Origin: Sulfuritalea sp.
Lineage (GTDB): Bacteria > Pseudomonadota > Gammaproteobacteria > Burkholderiales > Rhodocyclaceae
Length of the DNA: 64,000 nt
Reading direction: 5' to 3'
Assembly (NCBI GenBank): GCA_016712985.1
Contig: JADJQA010000009.1
Coordinates: 62,001-126,000, forward strand
Below, one piece after another: positions 25,030 to 34,595 of this stretch. The notes beneath the pieces are model-generated. The model did no database searches. It was not told the DNA's origin and saw only the letters and a list, made by a program, of their open reading frames with translations. The stretch's first letter is position 1. Each line of letters starts with the position of its first letter. The position numbers were made by a program, and so were the translations under genes.

Positions 25030-25908
25030 TCAGAAGCGCGCGTCGGCGAGGCAGTCGATGAGTCCTGTGCGCCAGTCCGGCATGGCCAGGCCGAAGTCGC
25101 GCCTGAAGCGCGAACAGTCGAGCCGTGAATTGGCCGGCCGTGCGGCGGGCAGCGGATAGTCGGAGCTGGTGATACGGTGAACCGTGGGCACTTGCTCCAT
25201 CAATCCGGCGCGCAGCGCTTCGGCGAAGATGGCTTCGGCATAGCCGTACCAACTGGTCTCACCGGCGTTTGCAAGGTGATACAAGCCGCTCGGTATTTCG
25301 CGGCGTGCGAGGGTCAGCGCGGCAACATCGGCCAGATGCCGGGTCCATGTCGGTGCGCCGACCTGGTCGCCCACAACACGTAAAGGCTCGCGCGATTCGC
25401 CACGTTCCCTGCCCAGTCGCAGCATGGTCTTCATGAAGTTGGCGCCGTGCAGGCCAAAAACCCAACTGGTGCGAAAGATCAGGTGTCGCCCGCCTGCGGC
25501 GCTGACGGCCTGTTCGCCGGCAAGTTTGCTGCGGCCGTAGGCGGCAAGCGGCGCCGGAATGTCATCTTCGGTGTAGGGTGTCTGCTTGGTGCCGTCGAAA
25601 ACGTAATCGGTCGAATAATGAATCAGCAGTGCGCCCAGCCGTTTGGCTTCTTCGGCGAGAAGTCCGGGCGCTGCTGCGTTGACAGCTTCTGCCAGCGCCG
25701 GCTCGGCTTCAGCCTTGTCCACAGCGGTATAGGCGGCGGCATTGACAATCGCAGTCGGCTTCATGGCGCGCACAGCATCTCGCACGGCACGCGAATTGGC
25801 GAGATCGAGTTGATCGCTGTCAACAGCGACCACTTCGCCGAGACAGGCCAGTGAGCGCCTGAGTTCCCTGCCGAGTTGGCCGTTACAGCCGATGAGCAGG
25901 ATCTTCAT
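25030..25908 (-). CDS. rmlD: dTDP-4-dehydrorhamnose reductase
   Basis: The 292-residue short-chain-dehydrogenase-fold enzyme makes dTDP-L-rhamnose in the last step. It has the nucleotide motif LLIGCNGQLGREL and the catalytic YGRSK (Tyr/Lys). The start at 25908 overlaps the rmlC stop by 4 bp, which fixes the frame choice over the longer upstream frame. It is last of four rml genes; rhamnose would serve O-antigen or exopolysaccharide. Confidence 0.95.
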   Translation of the reverse strand: MKILLIGCNGQLGRELRRSLACLGEVVAVDSDQLDLANSRAVRDAVRAMKPTAIVNAAAYTAVDKAEAEPALAEAVNAAAPGLLAEEAKRLGALLIHYSTDYVFDGTKQTPYTEDDIPAPLAAYGRSKLAGEQAVSAAGGRHLIFRTSWVFGLHGANFMKTMLRLGRERGESREPLRVVGDQVGAPTWTRHLADVAALTLARREIPSGLYHLANAGETSWYGYAEAIFAEALRAGLMEQVPTVHRITSSDYPLPAARPANSRLDCSRFRRDFGLAMPDWRTGLIDCLADARF

Positions 25909-26447
25909 GCGAAGGTTTCCGCTTCGCTGAAGGTCCGGCCGGCGGCGTCCTTTGCCGCCAGCAGGGGTTCCCCCGTCAGCGGCCAGGGGATGGCGAGCCG
26001 CAGATCGCTCCACAACAGCGTGCGTTCATGCGTCGGGCTCCAGTAGTCGGTGGTCTTGTAAAGAAACTCGGCGGACTCCGATGTGACACAGAAGCCATGG
26101 GCAAAGCCGGGTGGAATCCATGCCATGCGGCGGTCGGAGGCGGAAAGCGTGAAGCCGACCCACTGGCCGAACGTGGGCGAGGACCGACGCAGATCCACCG
26201 CGACGTCATAGACCTCGCCGGCCGCTACCCGTACCAGCTTTCCCTGGGCATGCTCGATCTGGTAATGCAGGCCGCGCAGCACGTTCTTCTGCGACTTCGA
26301 GTGGTTGTCCTGGACGAAGTCGACGTCGATGCCAAGTTCGGCAAAAGTACGCCGGTTCCAGCTTTCATAGAAGAAGCCTCTCTCATCACCGAACACCCTG
26401 GGTTCGAGCAGCAGCACATCCGGAATCGCGGTGGGGATCGCCTTCAT
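25905..26447 (-). CDS. rmlC: dTDP-4-dehydrorhamnose 3,5-epimerase
   Basis: The 180-residue cupin epimerase has motifs FVQDNHSKSQKNVLRGLHYQ and the catalytic His in GLHYQ, with a conserved Tyr-region FLYKTTDYW. The start at 26447 has a near-perfect AGGAGGTGAT ribosome site. It overlaps the rmlA stop and the rmlD start by 4 bp each, so the operon is tightly coupled. Confidence 0.95.
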   Translation of the reverse strand: MKAIPTAIPDVLLLEPRVFGDERGFFYESWNRRTFAELGIDVDFVQDNHSKSQKNVLRGLHYQIEHAQGKLVRVAAGEVYDVAVDLRRSSPTFGQWVGFTLSASDRRMAWIPPGFAHGFCVTSESAEFLYKTTDYWSPTHERTLLWSDLRLAIPWPLTGEPLLAAKDAAGRTFSEAETFA

Positions 26448-27346
26448 CCGATCACCTCCTGCTTCAGCAAACCGGCCAGATACTGCCCGTAGCCGCTCTT
26501 GGCAAGGGGTTCGGCGAGTCTTGCCAGTTGTGCGTTGTCGATCCATTTCTGTCGCCAGGCCACTTCCTCCGGGCAGGCGACCTTGAGTCCCTGGCGTTTT
26601 TCGATGACCTCGATGAACTGTCCGGCCTCCAGTAGCGACTCATGGGTTCCGGTGTCGAGCCAGGCCATGCCGCGGCCCATGATCTCGACCTTGAGCTGGC
26701 CTTTTTCGAGATAGATGCGGTTCAGGTCGGTGATCTCGAGTTCGCCGCGCGGCGAGGGTTTCAGATTGGCCGCTATCTCGCAGACCTGGTTGTCGTAAAA
26801 GTACAGGCCGGTGACGGCATAGCGCGACTTCGGCGCCCTGGGTTTTTCTTCGATGCTGATGGCGCGGCCGGCCGCATTGAACTCGACCACGCCGTAGCGC
26901 TCCGGGTCGCTGACCGCATAGGCAAACACCGTGGCGCCGTCCGCGACTGTTGCACCACTCCCGCCGGCACGCTGCAATTGGGTTGCAAAATCATGGCCGT
27001 AGAACAGGTTGTCGCCGAGCACCAGCGCGGAAGGGTGCGTACCGACGAACTCGCGGCCGATGATGAAGGCCTGCGCCAGTCCGTCCGGGCTGGGTTGCAC
27101 CGCGTAATTGATCTCGATGCCCCACTGCGTGCCATCGCCCAGCAATTGCTCGAAGCGAGGCGTATCCAGCGGCGTCGATATCAGCAGGATTTCACGAATG
27201 CCCGCCAGCATCAGTGTTGTCAGCGGGTAATAGATCATCGGCTTGTCGTAGATCGGCAGCAACTGCTTGGAGACAGCCAGAGTAACCGGATGCAGCCGGG
27301 TGCCTGAGCCGCCCGCGAGAATGATGCCCCTGGTGCTCGGGTTCAT
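26444..27346 (-). CDS. rmlA: Glucose-1-phosphate thymidylyltransferase
   Basis: The 300-residue nucleotidyltransferase makes dTDP-glucose. It has the signature GIILAGGSGTRLHPVT, SKQLLPIYDKPMIYYPL, and the acidic VLGDNLFYGHD. The start at 27346 overlaps the rmlB stop (ATGA). dTDP-rhamnose usually feedback-inhibits this enzyme. Length is typical. Confidence 0.96.
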   Translation of the reverse strand: MNPSTRGIILAGGSGTRLHPVTLAVSKQLLPIYDKPMIYYPLTTLMLAGIREILLISTPLDTPRFEQLLGDGTQWGIEINYAVQPSPDGLAQAFIIGREFVGTHPSALVLGDNLFYGHDFATQLQRAGGSGATVADGATVFAYAVSDPERYGVVEFNAAGRAISIEEKPRAPKSRYAVTGLYFYDNQVCEIAANLKPSPRGELEITDLNRIYLEKGQLKVEIMGRGMAWLDTGTHESLLEAGQFIEVIEKRQGLKVACPEEVAWRQKWIDNAQLARLAEPLAKSGYGQYLAGLLKQEVIG

Positions 27347-28410
27347 GTGCGATCTCCATAATTGCGATCCATCCACTGCCGGTATTCGCCCGAGACGACA
27401 TGGGCCACCCAGGCCGAATTCTCCAGATACCAGCGAACGGTCTTGCTTAGTCCGGACTCGAAGGTTTCCACGGGCTTCCAGCCCAACTCGCGTTCGATCT
27501 TTGTTGCGTCGATCGCGTAGCGTTTGTCATGGCCGGGGCGGTCGGCGACCGAAATCTTCTGTTCGCTGTAGCCGCGCCCATCCTGCCGTGGCTTCAACTC
27601 GTCGAGCAGGGCGCACAGCGTATCGACGACTTCCAGATTGGTTTTCTCGTTGTGGCCGCCGATATTGTAGGTGGCGCCGACTGCGCCGTGTTCGAAGACC
27701 AGGCGCAGCGCGCGCGCATGGTCATCGACGTAAAGCCAGTCGCGTACATTGTCGCCTTTGCCGTAAATCGGCAGGGGCTTGTCCGAGACGGCATTGTGGA
27801 TCATCAAAGGAATCAGTTTCTCGGGGAACTGGCAGGGGCCGTAGTTGTTCGAGCAGTTGGTGATCACCGTCGGCAAGCCGTAGGTGTGATGCCAGGCGCG
27901 CACCAGGTGGTCGGAGGCGGCCTTGGAGGCGGAGTAGGGCGAATTCGGCTGGTAGGGGCTGGTCTCGACGAACAGGCCCGCGGCGCCGAGCGAGCCGAAG
28001 ACCTCGTCGGTCGACACGTGATGAAAGCGGAAGGTGCCCTTTGCCGCGGTATCGAGGGTGGACCACCAGGCGCGGGCCGCTTCGAGCAGCGTGTAGGTGC
28101 CGCTGATGTTGGTCTCGATGAAGTCGCCGGGACCGTGGATCGATCGGTCGACATGCGATTCGGCGGCGAGGTGGATCACGCCGACGGGTTGATGCTCGCG
28201 GAACAAGGCGTCCAGCGCGGTGCGATCGCAAATGTCGGTCCGGCTGAACACGTGGCGCGGATGGTCGATCAACCCGTCCAGGGATTCGAGGTTGCCGGCG
28301 TAGGTGAGTTTATCGATATTGACGATGCGCCAATCGCTCTCCGCAATCAGCAGGCGGATCAGTGCCGAGCCGATGAAGCCGGCGCCGCCGGTGACAAGGA
28401 TGGTTTTCAT
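27343..28410 (-). CDS. rmlB: dTDP-glucose 4,6-dehydratase
   Basis: The 355-residue extended SDR enzyme has the NAD motif VTGGAGFIGSAL, HLAAESHVDRS, the substrate loop STDEVFG and catalytic YSASK. It makes dTDP-4-keto-6-deoxyglucose. It is first of the rmlBACD operon. The 290-bp region upstream (28411-28700), shared with the divergent catabolic operon, must hold its promoter; AT-rich stretches occur near 28480-28505. Confidence 0.96.
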   Translation of the reverse strand: MKTILVTGGAGFIGSALIRLLIAESDWRIVNIDKLTYAGNLESLDGLIDHPRHVFSRTDICDRTALDALFREHQPVGVIHLAAESHVDRSIHGPGDFIETNISGTYTLLEAARAWWSTLDTAAKGTFRFHHVSTDEVFGSLGAAGLFVETSPYQPNSPYSASKAASDHLVRAWHHTYGLPTVITNCSNNYGPCQFPEKLIPLMIHNAVSDKPLPIYGKGDNVRDWLYVDDHARALRLVFEHGAVGATYNIGGHNEKTNLEVVDTLCALLDELKPRQDGRGYSEQKISVADRPGHDKRYAIDATKIERELGWKPVETFESGLSKTVRWYLENSAWVAHVVSGEYRQWMDRNYGDRT

Positions 28411-28627
28411 TTCAGTTCACTGTGGTGGGCCGGCTTACCGGCTGCAAAGGTGGGCAAAGTGTCGATGGTGCGATGCTCTGCGCCTATATTCTATTCGATG
28501 ATAATGGGTCTCCCATCCATCGCGAGGCGGCTGGTGATGTATCTCCTTGCGCAGGGAAGTCCGATGCCTTCGCGCGGCGCCCTTGCGCGGGACCGCCAGG
28601 ATGGGGGTGACTGTGGGCGGACGCCGC

Positions 28628-28656
28628 TTGACAGGGGGTATTAGTTTAGATATAAA
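28628..28656 (+). promoter_or_regulatory. Sigma70-type promoter for the aryl-CoA catabolic operon
   Basis: TTGACA at 28628-28633 is followed by exactly 17 bp and TATAAA at 28651-28656, close to consensus. The first gene's ATG is at 28701 with GGAGGAAG upstream. The spacer and downstream are AT-rich in a GC-rich genome. No operator is evident, but the promoter strength implies a repressor site may overlap it. Confidence 0.75.
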
Positions 28657-28700
28657 ATATCCAAAGTAATCATAAATCACCGGCAACGGAGGAAGCTGCC

Positions 28701-31003
28701 ATGCGCATCGTTTGTCTGGGCGGAGGTCCCGCCGGCTTGTACTTCTCGATCCTGATGAAGAAGGCCAATCCGGCCTGCGACATCACCGTGATCGAACGCA
28801 ATCAGGCGGACAGCACCTTCGGCTGGGGCATCGTGTTTTCCGACAAGACCATGGACGGCTTCCGCCAGGACGATCCCGCCGTGGTCGAGGAAATCGAGCG
28901 CAACTTCCATCACTGGGACGATGTCGACGTCTTCTTCAAGGGCCGGCGCATGGTCTCCGGCGGCCATGGCTTCTGTGGCATAGGGCGCTTGAAGCTGTTG
29001 CAGATCTTCCAGGCCCGCGCCAGGCAACTCGGTGTAAACCTGAAGTTCGAGACCGAGTTCAAGGATCCGGACGACTACGCCAGGCAGTACGACCTGGTTA
29101 TTGGTTCCGATGGGGTCAATTCGACCACGCGAGCCAAATACGAAAGCCACTTCAATCCCCGCATCGACGTGCGCAAGTGCCGCTTCATCTGGCTCGGCGC
29201 CAAAAAGAAGCTCGATGCCTTCACCTTTGCTTTCAAGGATACGCCCTGGGGCTGGTTCAATCTTCACGCCTACCAGTTCAACGACGAGTATGCTACCTTC
29301 ATTGTCGAAACTCCCGAAGAGACCTGGCTCAAGGCCGGTATCGACAGGATGGATTCGGATCAGTCGATCGCGTTTTGCGAGGAACTGTTCGCCGACATGC
29401 TGAAGGGCAGCCGGCTGGTCTCCAACGCCCGGCATCTGCGCGGCTCGGCGGTGTGGCTGAAGTTCAATCGCGTGTTGTGCGAGCGCTGGTTCAAGGACAA
29501 CATCGTGCTGCTGGGCGACGCCGCGCATACCGCGCACTTCACGATCGGTTCCGGCACCAAGCTGGCAATGGAAGATGCGGCGGCGCTGGTCAAGGTGTTG
29601 AACAGCACCGAGGGTGATGTGCCGACGCGCCTGGCCCGCTACCAGTCCGAGCGCGAGATCGAGGCGCTCAAATTGCAGAGCGCGGCGCGCAATCGCATGA
29701 CGTGGTTCGAGGATGTCGAGCGCTATGTCGGCATGGAACCGGAACAGTTCGCCTTCGCCGTGCTCACCGGCAGCCAGCGCGTCGGCCATGCTAACCAGAA
29801 ACTGCGCGACCAGGCCTATACCGACGGATTCGACCGCTGGTTTGCCGAGAAATGCCGGGTGCCGACGCTGCCCGGAGCGACTCCGTTGCCGCCGATGTTC
29901 ACACCCTTCAGGCTGCGCGACATGACGCTGGACAATCGTGTCGTGGTCTCGCCGATGTACCTTACTCGGCCGAGGACGGTATGCCCACGGATTTCCACCT
30001 GGTCCACTACGGCAGTCGCGGCATGGGCGGGGCGGCGCTGATCGTCACCGAGATGACCTGTGTTTCCCCCGATGCGCGGATTACCCCCGGCTGTACCGGG
30101 ATCTGGAACGACGCGCAACAGGAGGCATGGAAGCGCATTGTCGATTTCATCCATGGCAACGGCAACTGCAAGGTCTCGCTGCAAATCGGCCACGCCGGAC
30201 GCAAAGGTTCCACGCGGCTGGCCTGGGACGCCATCGACATGCCCTTGCAGTCGGGCGGCTGGACTTTGCTGGCGCCGTCGCCGCTGCCCTACATTCCCGG
30301 CACCTCGCAGATACCGAAAGAGATGGATCGCGCCGACATGGATCGCATCAAGGCCGACTTCGTCGCTGCCACGCGCCGCGCCGCCAGCGCCGACTTCGAC
30401 ATGATCGAATTCCACGCGGCGCATGGCTACCTGATGTCGTCGTTCATTTCTCCGCTGACCAATCAGCGCGGTGACGAATACGGGGGCAGCCTGGAGAACC
30501 GTTGCCGCTATCCGCTCGAAGTGTTTCGTGCGATGCGCGAGGTCTGGCCGGCCCAGAAGCCGATGTCAGTGCGCATTTCCGCTCACGACTGGGTGCCTGG
30601 CGGCATTACCCCGGATGACTCGGTGGCTGTCGCCGCCCTCTTCAAGCAAGCCGGTGCCGACATCATCCACGTTTCGTCGGGTCAGGTCAGCAAGCAGGAA
30701 GTGCCCGTTTTTGGCCGGATGTTCCAGGTGCCCTTTTCGGACCAGATACGCAACGAACTCGACGTCCCGACCATCGCCGTCGGCAACATCTTCGAGGCCG
30801 ACCACGTCAACACCATCATTGCCTCCGGTCGCGCCGACCTGTGTGCGCTGGCGCGTCCGCACCTGGCCGATGCGGCCTGGACACTGCATGCGGCGGCAGA
30901 GCAGGGTTACAAGGAAATGTCCTGGCCGAAGCAGTATAAGGGCGGCAAATTGCAGCTTGAACGCAATCTGGAGCGTTCAGCGCAACTCGCGCTGAACGCT
31001 TGA
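28701..31003 (+). pseudogene. 2-aminobenzoyl-CoA / salicylyl-CoA monooxygenase-reductase fusion, frameshifted
   Basis: The N-terminal half (from 28701) is a flavin monooxygenase: GGGPAGLYFSILM FAD motif, then GDAAHTAHFTIGSGTK. The C-terminal half is an old-yellow-enzyme-type FMN/NADH oxidoreductase (RDMTLDNRVVVSPM..., HAAHGYL, NQRGDEYGGS). This fused order is that of 2-aminobenzoyl-CoA monooxygenase/reductase and salicylyl-CoA 5-hydroxylase proteins. The two halves lie in different frames; one base is missing near 29957-29966, where family proteins read SPMCQYSAEDG. Restored length is about 767 residues. A single clean indel with no other damage suggests sequence error or very recent loss. 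The start has GGAGGAAG upstream. Confidence 0.85.
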
Positions 31004-31047
31004 GTCAGGGCTGCGGAGATGAACGGCGGCAGAGGGAGGGTCGAAGA

Positions 31048-31902
31048 ATGAAGCATCTTGCGGGCAATCCCCATGAACTGCCGGGCAACCGGCTGAGTCT
31101 TCAGGCCTATAAGGCGCGCCACTTCAGCTATCGCACGGAGGGCGCCGTCGCGGTGATCAGCCTGAATCGTCCGGAGCGCAAGAACCCGCTGACCTTCGAT
31201 TCCTACGCCGAGCTGCGCGACCTGTTCCGCAGTTTCATCCATGCCACCGACGTCAATGCGGTGGTGCTGACGGGACAGGGGGACAATTTCTGCTCGGGCG
31301 GTGACGTGCATGACATTATCGGTCCCCTGACGCAACTCGACATGCCGGGCTTGCTCACTTTCACGCGCATGACGGGCGATGTAATCAAGGCCATGCGTGC
31401 CTGCCCGCAACTGGTGATTGCAGCGATCGACGGCATCTGCGCCGGGGCCGGCGCGCTTCTGGCTCTGGGCTCCGACATGCGTCTGGGCACGGTCCGCTCG
31501 AAGACGGCCTTCCTGTTTTCGCGCGTCGGCCTGGCCGGCTGCGACATGGGCGCCTGCGCCATGCTGCCGCGCATGATCGGGCAGGGTCGCGCCACCGAAC
31601 TGCTGACCACCGGTCGCGCGATGGGTGGCGAGGAAGCCGAACGCTGGGGCTTTTTCAATCGCTTGTGCGAACCCGACTGTCTTCTCGCGGAGGCGCTGAA
31701 ACTGGCGCAGGATCTGGCTATCGGCCCGAATTTCGCCCACGCCATGACCAAGAAGATGTTGCAGCAGGAATGGAACATGGGCGTCGACGAAGCCATCGAG
31801 GCCGAGGCCCAGGCCCAGGCCATCTGCATGGCTACCAATGACTTTCATCGTGCCTATCACGCCTTTGTCGCCAAACAGAAGCCGGTGTTCGAGGGAGACT
31901 GA
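31048..31902 (+). CDS. Enoyl-CoA hydratase/isomerase family protein
   Basis: The 284-residue crotonase-fold protein has the oxyanion motifs VVLTGQGDNFCSGGDVHD and AAIDGICAGAGALLALGSDMRLG. The start at 31048 has GGGAGGG upstream. It follows the fused monooxygenase within the same operon. Homologues beside aminobenzoyl-CoA monooxygenase genes are thought to act on the dearomatised ring in the beta-oxidation-like steps. The exact substrate is inferred. Confidence 0.9.
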   Translation: MKHLAGNPHELPGNRLSLQAYKARHFSYRTEGAVAVISLNRPERKNPLTFDSYAELRDLFRSFIHATDVNAVVLTGQGDNFCSGGDVHDIIGPLTQLDMPGLLTFTRMTGDVIKAMRACPQLVIAAIDGICAGAGALLALGSDMRLGTVRSKTAFLFSRVGLAGCDMGACAMLPRMIGQGRATELLTTGRAMGGEEAERWGFFNRLCEPDCLLAEALKLAQDLAIGPNFAHAMTKKMLQQEWNMGVDEAIEAEAQAQAICMATNDFHRAYHAFVAKQKPVFEGD

Positions 31903-31904
31903 AG

Positions 31905-32036
31905 TGACGGCCCACCCCGCTTCCCCCGCCCCGTGGGCGGGGGTGACTAGTCACCTCCCTCGCTTGGCGGGGGAGATGGCGAGGGGGTGCTCATTTTTGT
32001 CCCGCGTCAGCGCGGGCGGCCCGGCGGCAGCGTGAC
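31905..32036. repeat. GC-rich palindromic intergenic repeats
   Basis: The 134-bp gap inside the operon holds CCCCCGCCCCGTGGGCGGGG (about 31923-31943), a perfect 14-bp palindrome GGTGACTAGTCACC at 31942-31955, and TCCCTCGC...GCGAGGG. These look like short mobile intergenic repeats. They could form hairpins in the transcript between the hydratase and dehydrogenase genes. Confidence 0.6.
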
Positions 32037-33224
32037 ATGGCTGACACGAAGTACCTCGACTGGCCGTTTCTGGAGCCGCGCCACAGGGAACTGGCGGTAT
32101 CCATCGATCGCTGGGCCACGGAAAGCATTGACGACGCGCCGCATGCGCGCGGGCTGGAGACCGACAATGCCTGCGTCGGCCTGGTGCGCCAACTGGGTGC
32201 TGCCAATTGGCTGCGCTACGCCGTGGGCGGCGCCGCCTACGGCGGCAGTGCCGAGACCATCGATACGCGCGGCGTCTGCCTGATCCGCGAGACTCTGGCG
32301 CGGCACTCCGGTCTGGCCGACTTCGCCTTTGCCATGCAGGGTCTGGGCAGCGGCGCTATCACGCTGCACGGTACCGAAGAGCAAAAGCGCCGCTACCTGC
32401 CCCGCGTTGCGGCGGGTTCTGCCATTGCGGCCTTTGCGCTGTCCGAGCCCGACGCCGGTTCCGACGTCGGGGCGATGCGGTGTGGGGCACACCGGGATGG
32501 CGACGGCTATGTGCTTAACGGCGAGAAGACCTGGATATCCAACGGCGGCATCGCCGACTTCTACGTCGTATTCGCCCGCACCGGCGAAGCGCCCGGTGCC
32601 AGGGGCATTACTGCCTTCATCGTCGAAGTCGGGACGCCGGGCCTGGAGATTGCCGAACGCATCGAAGTCATCGCACCGCATCCGCTGGCCCGCCTACGCT
32701 TCAGCCACTGCCGCATTCCGGCCAGCCAGCGCATCGGCGATGCAGGTCAGGGCTTCAAGGTGGCGATGCGCACCCTCGACATATTCCGCACCTCGGTGGC
32801 CGCCGCTGCGCTGGGTTTCGCCCGCCGCGCCCTGGACGAGGCCCTGGAGCGAACGACTTCCCGAAAGATGTTCGGTCACACACTGGCCGATTTCCAACTG
32901 ACGCAGGCCAAACTGGCCGACATGGCAGCCGCGATCGATGCCGCTGCCCTGCTGGTCTATCGTGCGGCCTGGTTGCGCGACCAGGGCGCCTCGATCACCC
33001 GGGAAGCCGCGATGGCGAAGATGGTCGCGACCGAATCGGCGCAGCAGGTAATCGATGCCGCGGTGCAAATATTCGGTGCCCTCGGCGTGGTCAGCGAAGC
33101 CCCGGTGGAGCGGCTCTATCGCGACATTCGCGCCTTGCGCATCTATGAAGGGGCCACCGAAGTGCAGAAACTGATCATCGCACGCGAGCTGCTGAAGGAC
33201 GTCGCCGCGAGCGGCAAGTCATGA
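32037..33224 (+). CDS. Acyl-CoA dehydrogenase family protein
   Basis: The 395-residue FAD enzyme has the family motifs FALSEPDAGSDVGAM and the C-terminal ALRIYEGATEVQKLIIAREL; the catalytic base expected near the GATE-type motif region is consistent with YEGATE. In this operon it likely oxidises a ring-derived CoA thioester, passing electrons to ETF. It starts 134 bp after the hydratase. Confidence 0.92.
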   Translation: MADTKYLDWPFLEPRHRELAVSIDRWATESIDDAPHARGLETDNACVGLVRQLGAANWLRYAVGGAAYGGSAETIDTRGVCLIRETLARHSGLADFAFAMQGLGSGAITLHGTEEQKRRYLPRVAAGSAIAAFALSEPDAGSDVGAMRCGAHRDGDGYVLNGEKTWISNGGIADFYVVFARTGEAPGARGITAFIVEVGTPGLEIAERIEVIAPHPLARLRFSHCRIPASQRIGDAGQGFKVAMRTLDIFRTSVAAAALGFARRALDEALERTTSRKMFGHTLADFQLTQAKLADMAAAIDAAALLVYRAAWLRDQGASITREAAMAKMVATESAQQVIDAAVQIFGALGVVSEAPVERLYRDIRALRIYEGATEVQKLIIARELLKDVAASGKS

Positions 33225-33250
33225 CCGATTTCCAGGAGCGCTGATCGCCA

Positions 33251-33676
33251 ATGAGACAGAAGGGCCCTGCAAGCGTGCCTGACATCCAGATCCTGCAGCC
33301 GGCCGGATGGGCGTCACCCAAGGGCTATTCAAACGGTATTGCGGCGCGCGGCCGTACCGTGGTCATCGGCGGGCAGATCGGCTGGGACGGCCAGTGCCGC
33401 TTCCATACCGGCGATTTTGCCGGGCAGGCCCGGCAGGCCTTGCAGAACATCGTCGACGTGCTGGCGGAGGCCGGTGGCAAGCCAGAGCACATCATTCGCA
33501 TGACATGGTACGTGCTGGACAAGCGCGAGTACCTTGCCGCCTATCCGCAACTCGGCCGTGCCTATCGCGAGGTGATCGGACGCAACTTTCCCGCGATGAC
33601 CGCGGTGCAGGTTGCGGGATTGATCGAGGACGCTGCGCGCGTCGAGATCGAGGCCACCGCGGTCATTCCGGACTGA
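33251..33676 (+). CDS. RidA/YjgF-family protein
   Basis: The 141-residue protein has the RidA pattern: SNGIAARGRTVVIGGQIGWD, QALQNIVDVLAEAGG and a final VEIEATAVIP. RidA enzymes hydrolyse enamine/imine intermediates, using an arginine near the C-terminal third. The product of aminobenzoyl-CoA monooxygenase/reductase is a cyclic enamine, so a deaminating role is a specific and testable inference from the operon position. It starts 26 bp after the dehydrogenase. Confidence 0.88.
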   Translation: MRQKGPASVPDIQILQPAGWASPKGYSNGIAARGRTVVIGGQIGWDGQCRFHTGDFAGQARQALQNIVDVLAEAGGKPEHIIRMTWYVLDKREYLAAYPQLGRAYREVIGRNFPAMTAVQVAGLIEDAARVEIEATAVIPD

Positions 33677-33725
33677 CGTCGGCCTCATCGACGTTAAGCG
33701 CAGCGGCCGGAGCTAAAATGGCGGC

Positions 33726-34595
33726 ATGAAAGCTTGTCATTCGGAATTCGTTCAACAACGTGGCAGGCGCTTGCACATGCGCATCTGGGGCAGTGAGTCG
33801 GCGCCGCTGCTGGTGCTGTTGCACGGCTGGTGCGACGTATCTGCCTCGTTCCAGTTCGTCGTCGATGCCCTGGAGCGCGAATGGCGCGTGCTGGCGCCTG
33901 ACTGGCGCGGGTTCGGGCTCTCCGAGTGGAATCGTGATGTGTATTGGTTTCCCGACTACATCGCCGATCTCGACGCCTTGCTCGAGCATTACTCGCCACA
34001 GTCGCCGGTGCGTCTGGTGGGGCACAGCCTGGGCGGCAATGCGGCCTGCCTCTACGCCGGCATTCGACCCGCGCGCGTGGCCGGTGTGGTGAATCTCGAA
34101 GGTCTCGGGCTGCGCCGTTACGTGGCGGACGAGGCGCCGCAGCGCTATGTCAACTGGCTCGACCAGTTGCGCGATGTGCCGACCTTTCGTTCCTATCCCG
34201 ATAGGTCGGCGTTTGCCGCGCGGCTGCAGAAGGAGAATCCGCGATTGTCTGACAAGAAGGCGCGGTTTCTCGCCGAATGCATGGGCGAAGACGATGGTGC
34301 GGGCGGTATTCACCTGGCCGCAGACCCGTTTCATCGCGGGGTGAACCCGATCATCTATCGCGTTGAAGAGGCAAAGGCGATATGGCGCCAGGTGACGGCG
34401 CCGGTGCTCTGGGTCACGGCGGCGGATTCCTTCCTGTTCAAGCAGATGTTCGCCGTGGAGTCAGAGGACTATCGCAGTCGCATCGCCTGTTTCCGCGACA
34501 TTCGTGAAGTGGTGCTGCAAGAGTGCGGACACAATCTGCATCATGACCAGCCGCGGCAGGTGGCAGGTCTGATTGAGGAGTTCTTCGCCGCATGA
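33726..34595 (+). CDS. Alpha/beta hydrolase
   Basis: The 289-residue hydrolase has the LLHGWCDVSASF oxyanion loop, the nucleophile elbow GHSLGG and a final catalytic HNLHHDQP His. Asp is likely in VTAADS. No signal peptide is seen. It may be a thioesterase or ring-opening hydrolase of the preceding aryl-CoA operon, but it also overlaps the PHP gene by 4 bp (ATGA), so its pathway is uncertain. Confidence 0.88.
   Translation: MKACHSEFVQQRGRRLHMRIWGSESAPLLVLLHGWCDVSASFQFVVDALEREWRVLAPDWRGFGLSEWNRDVYWFPDYIADLDALLEHYSPQSPVRLVGHSLGGNAACLYAGIRPARVAGVVNLEGLGLRRYVADEAPQRYVNWLDQLRDVPTFRSYPDRSAFAARLQKENPRLSDKKARFLAECMGEDDGAGGIHLAADPFHRGVNPIIYRVEEAKAIWRQVTAPVLWVTAADSFLFKQMFAVESEDYRSRIACFRDIREVVLQECGHNLHHDQPRQVAGLIEEFFAA

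Noticed and set aside
29950..29970. Programmed frameshift in the flavin monooxygenase-reductase
   Set aside because: No slippery heptamer, pseudoknot or upstream Shine-Dalgarno-like stimulator is visible; a single missing base is simpler.
31905..32036. Intrinsic terminator ending the aryl-CoA operon
   Set aside because: The palindromes lack a following T-run of useful length in the right place, and the next gene clearly belongs to the same pathway.
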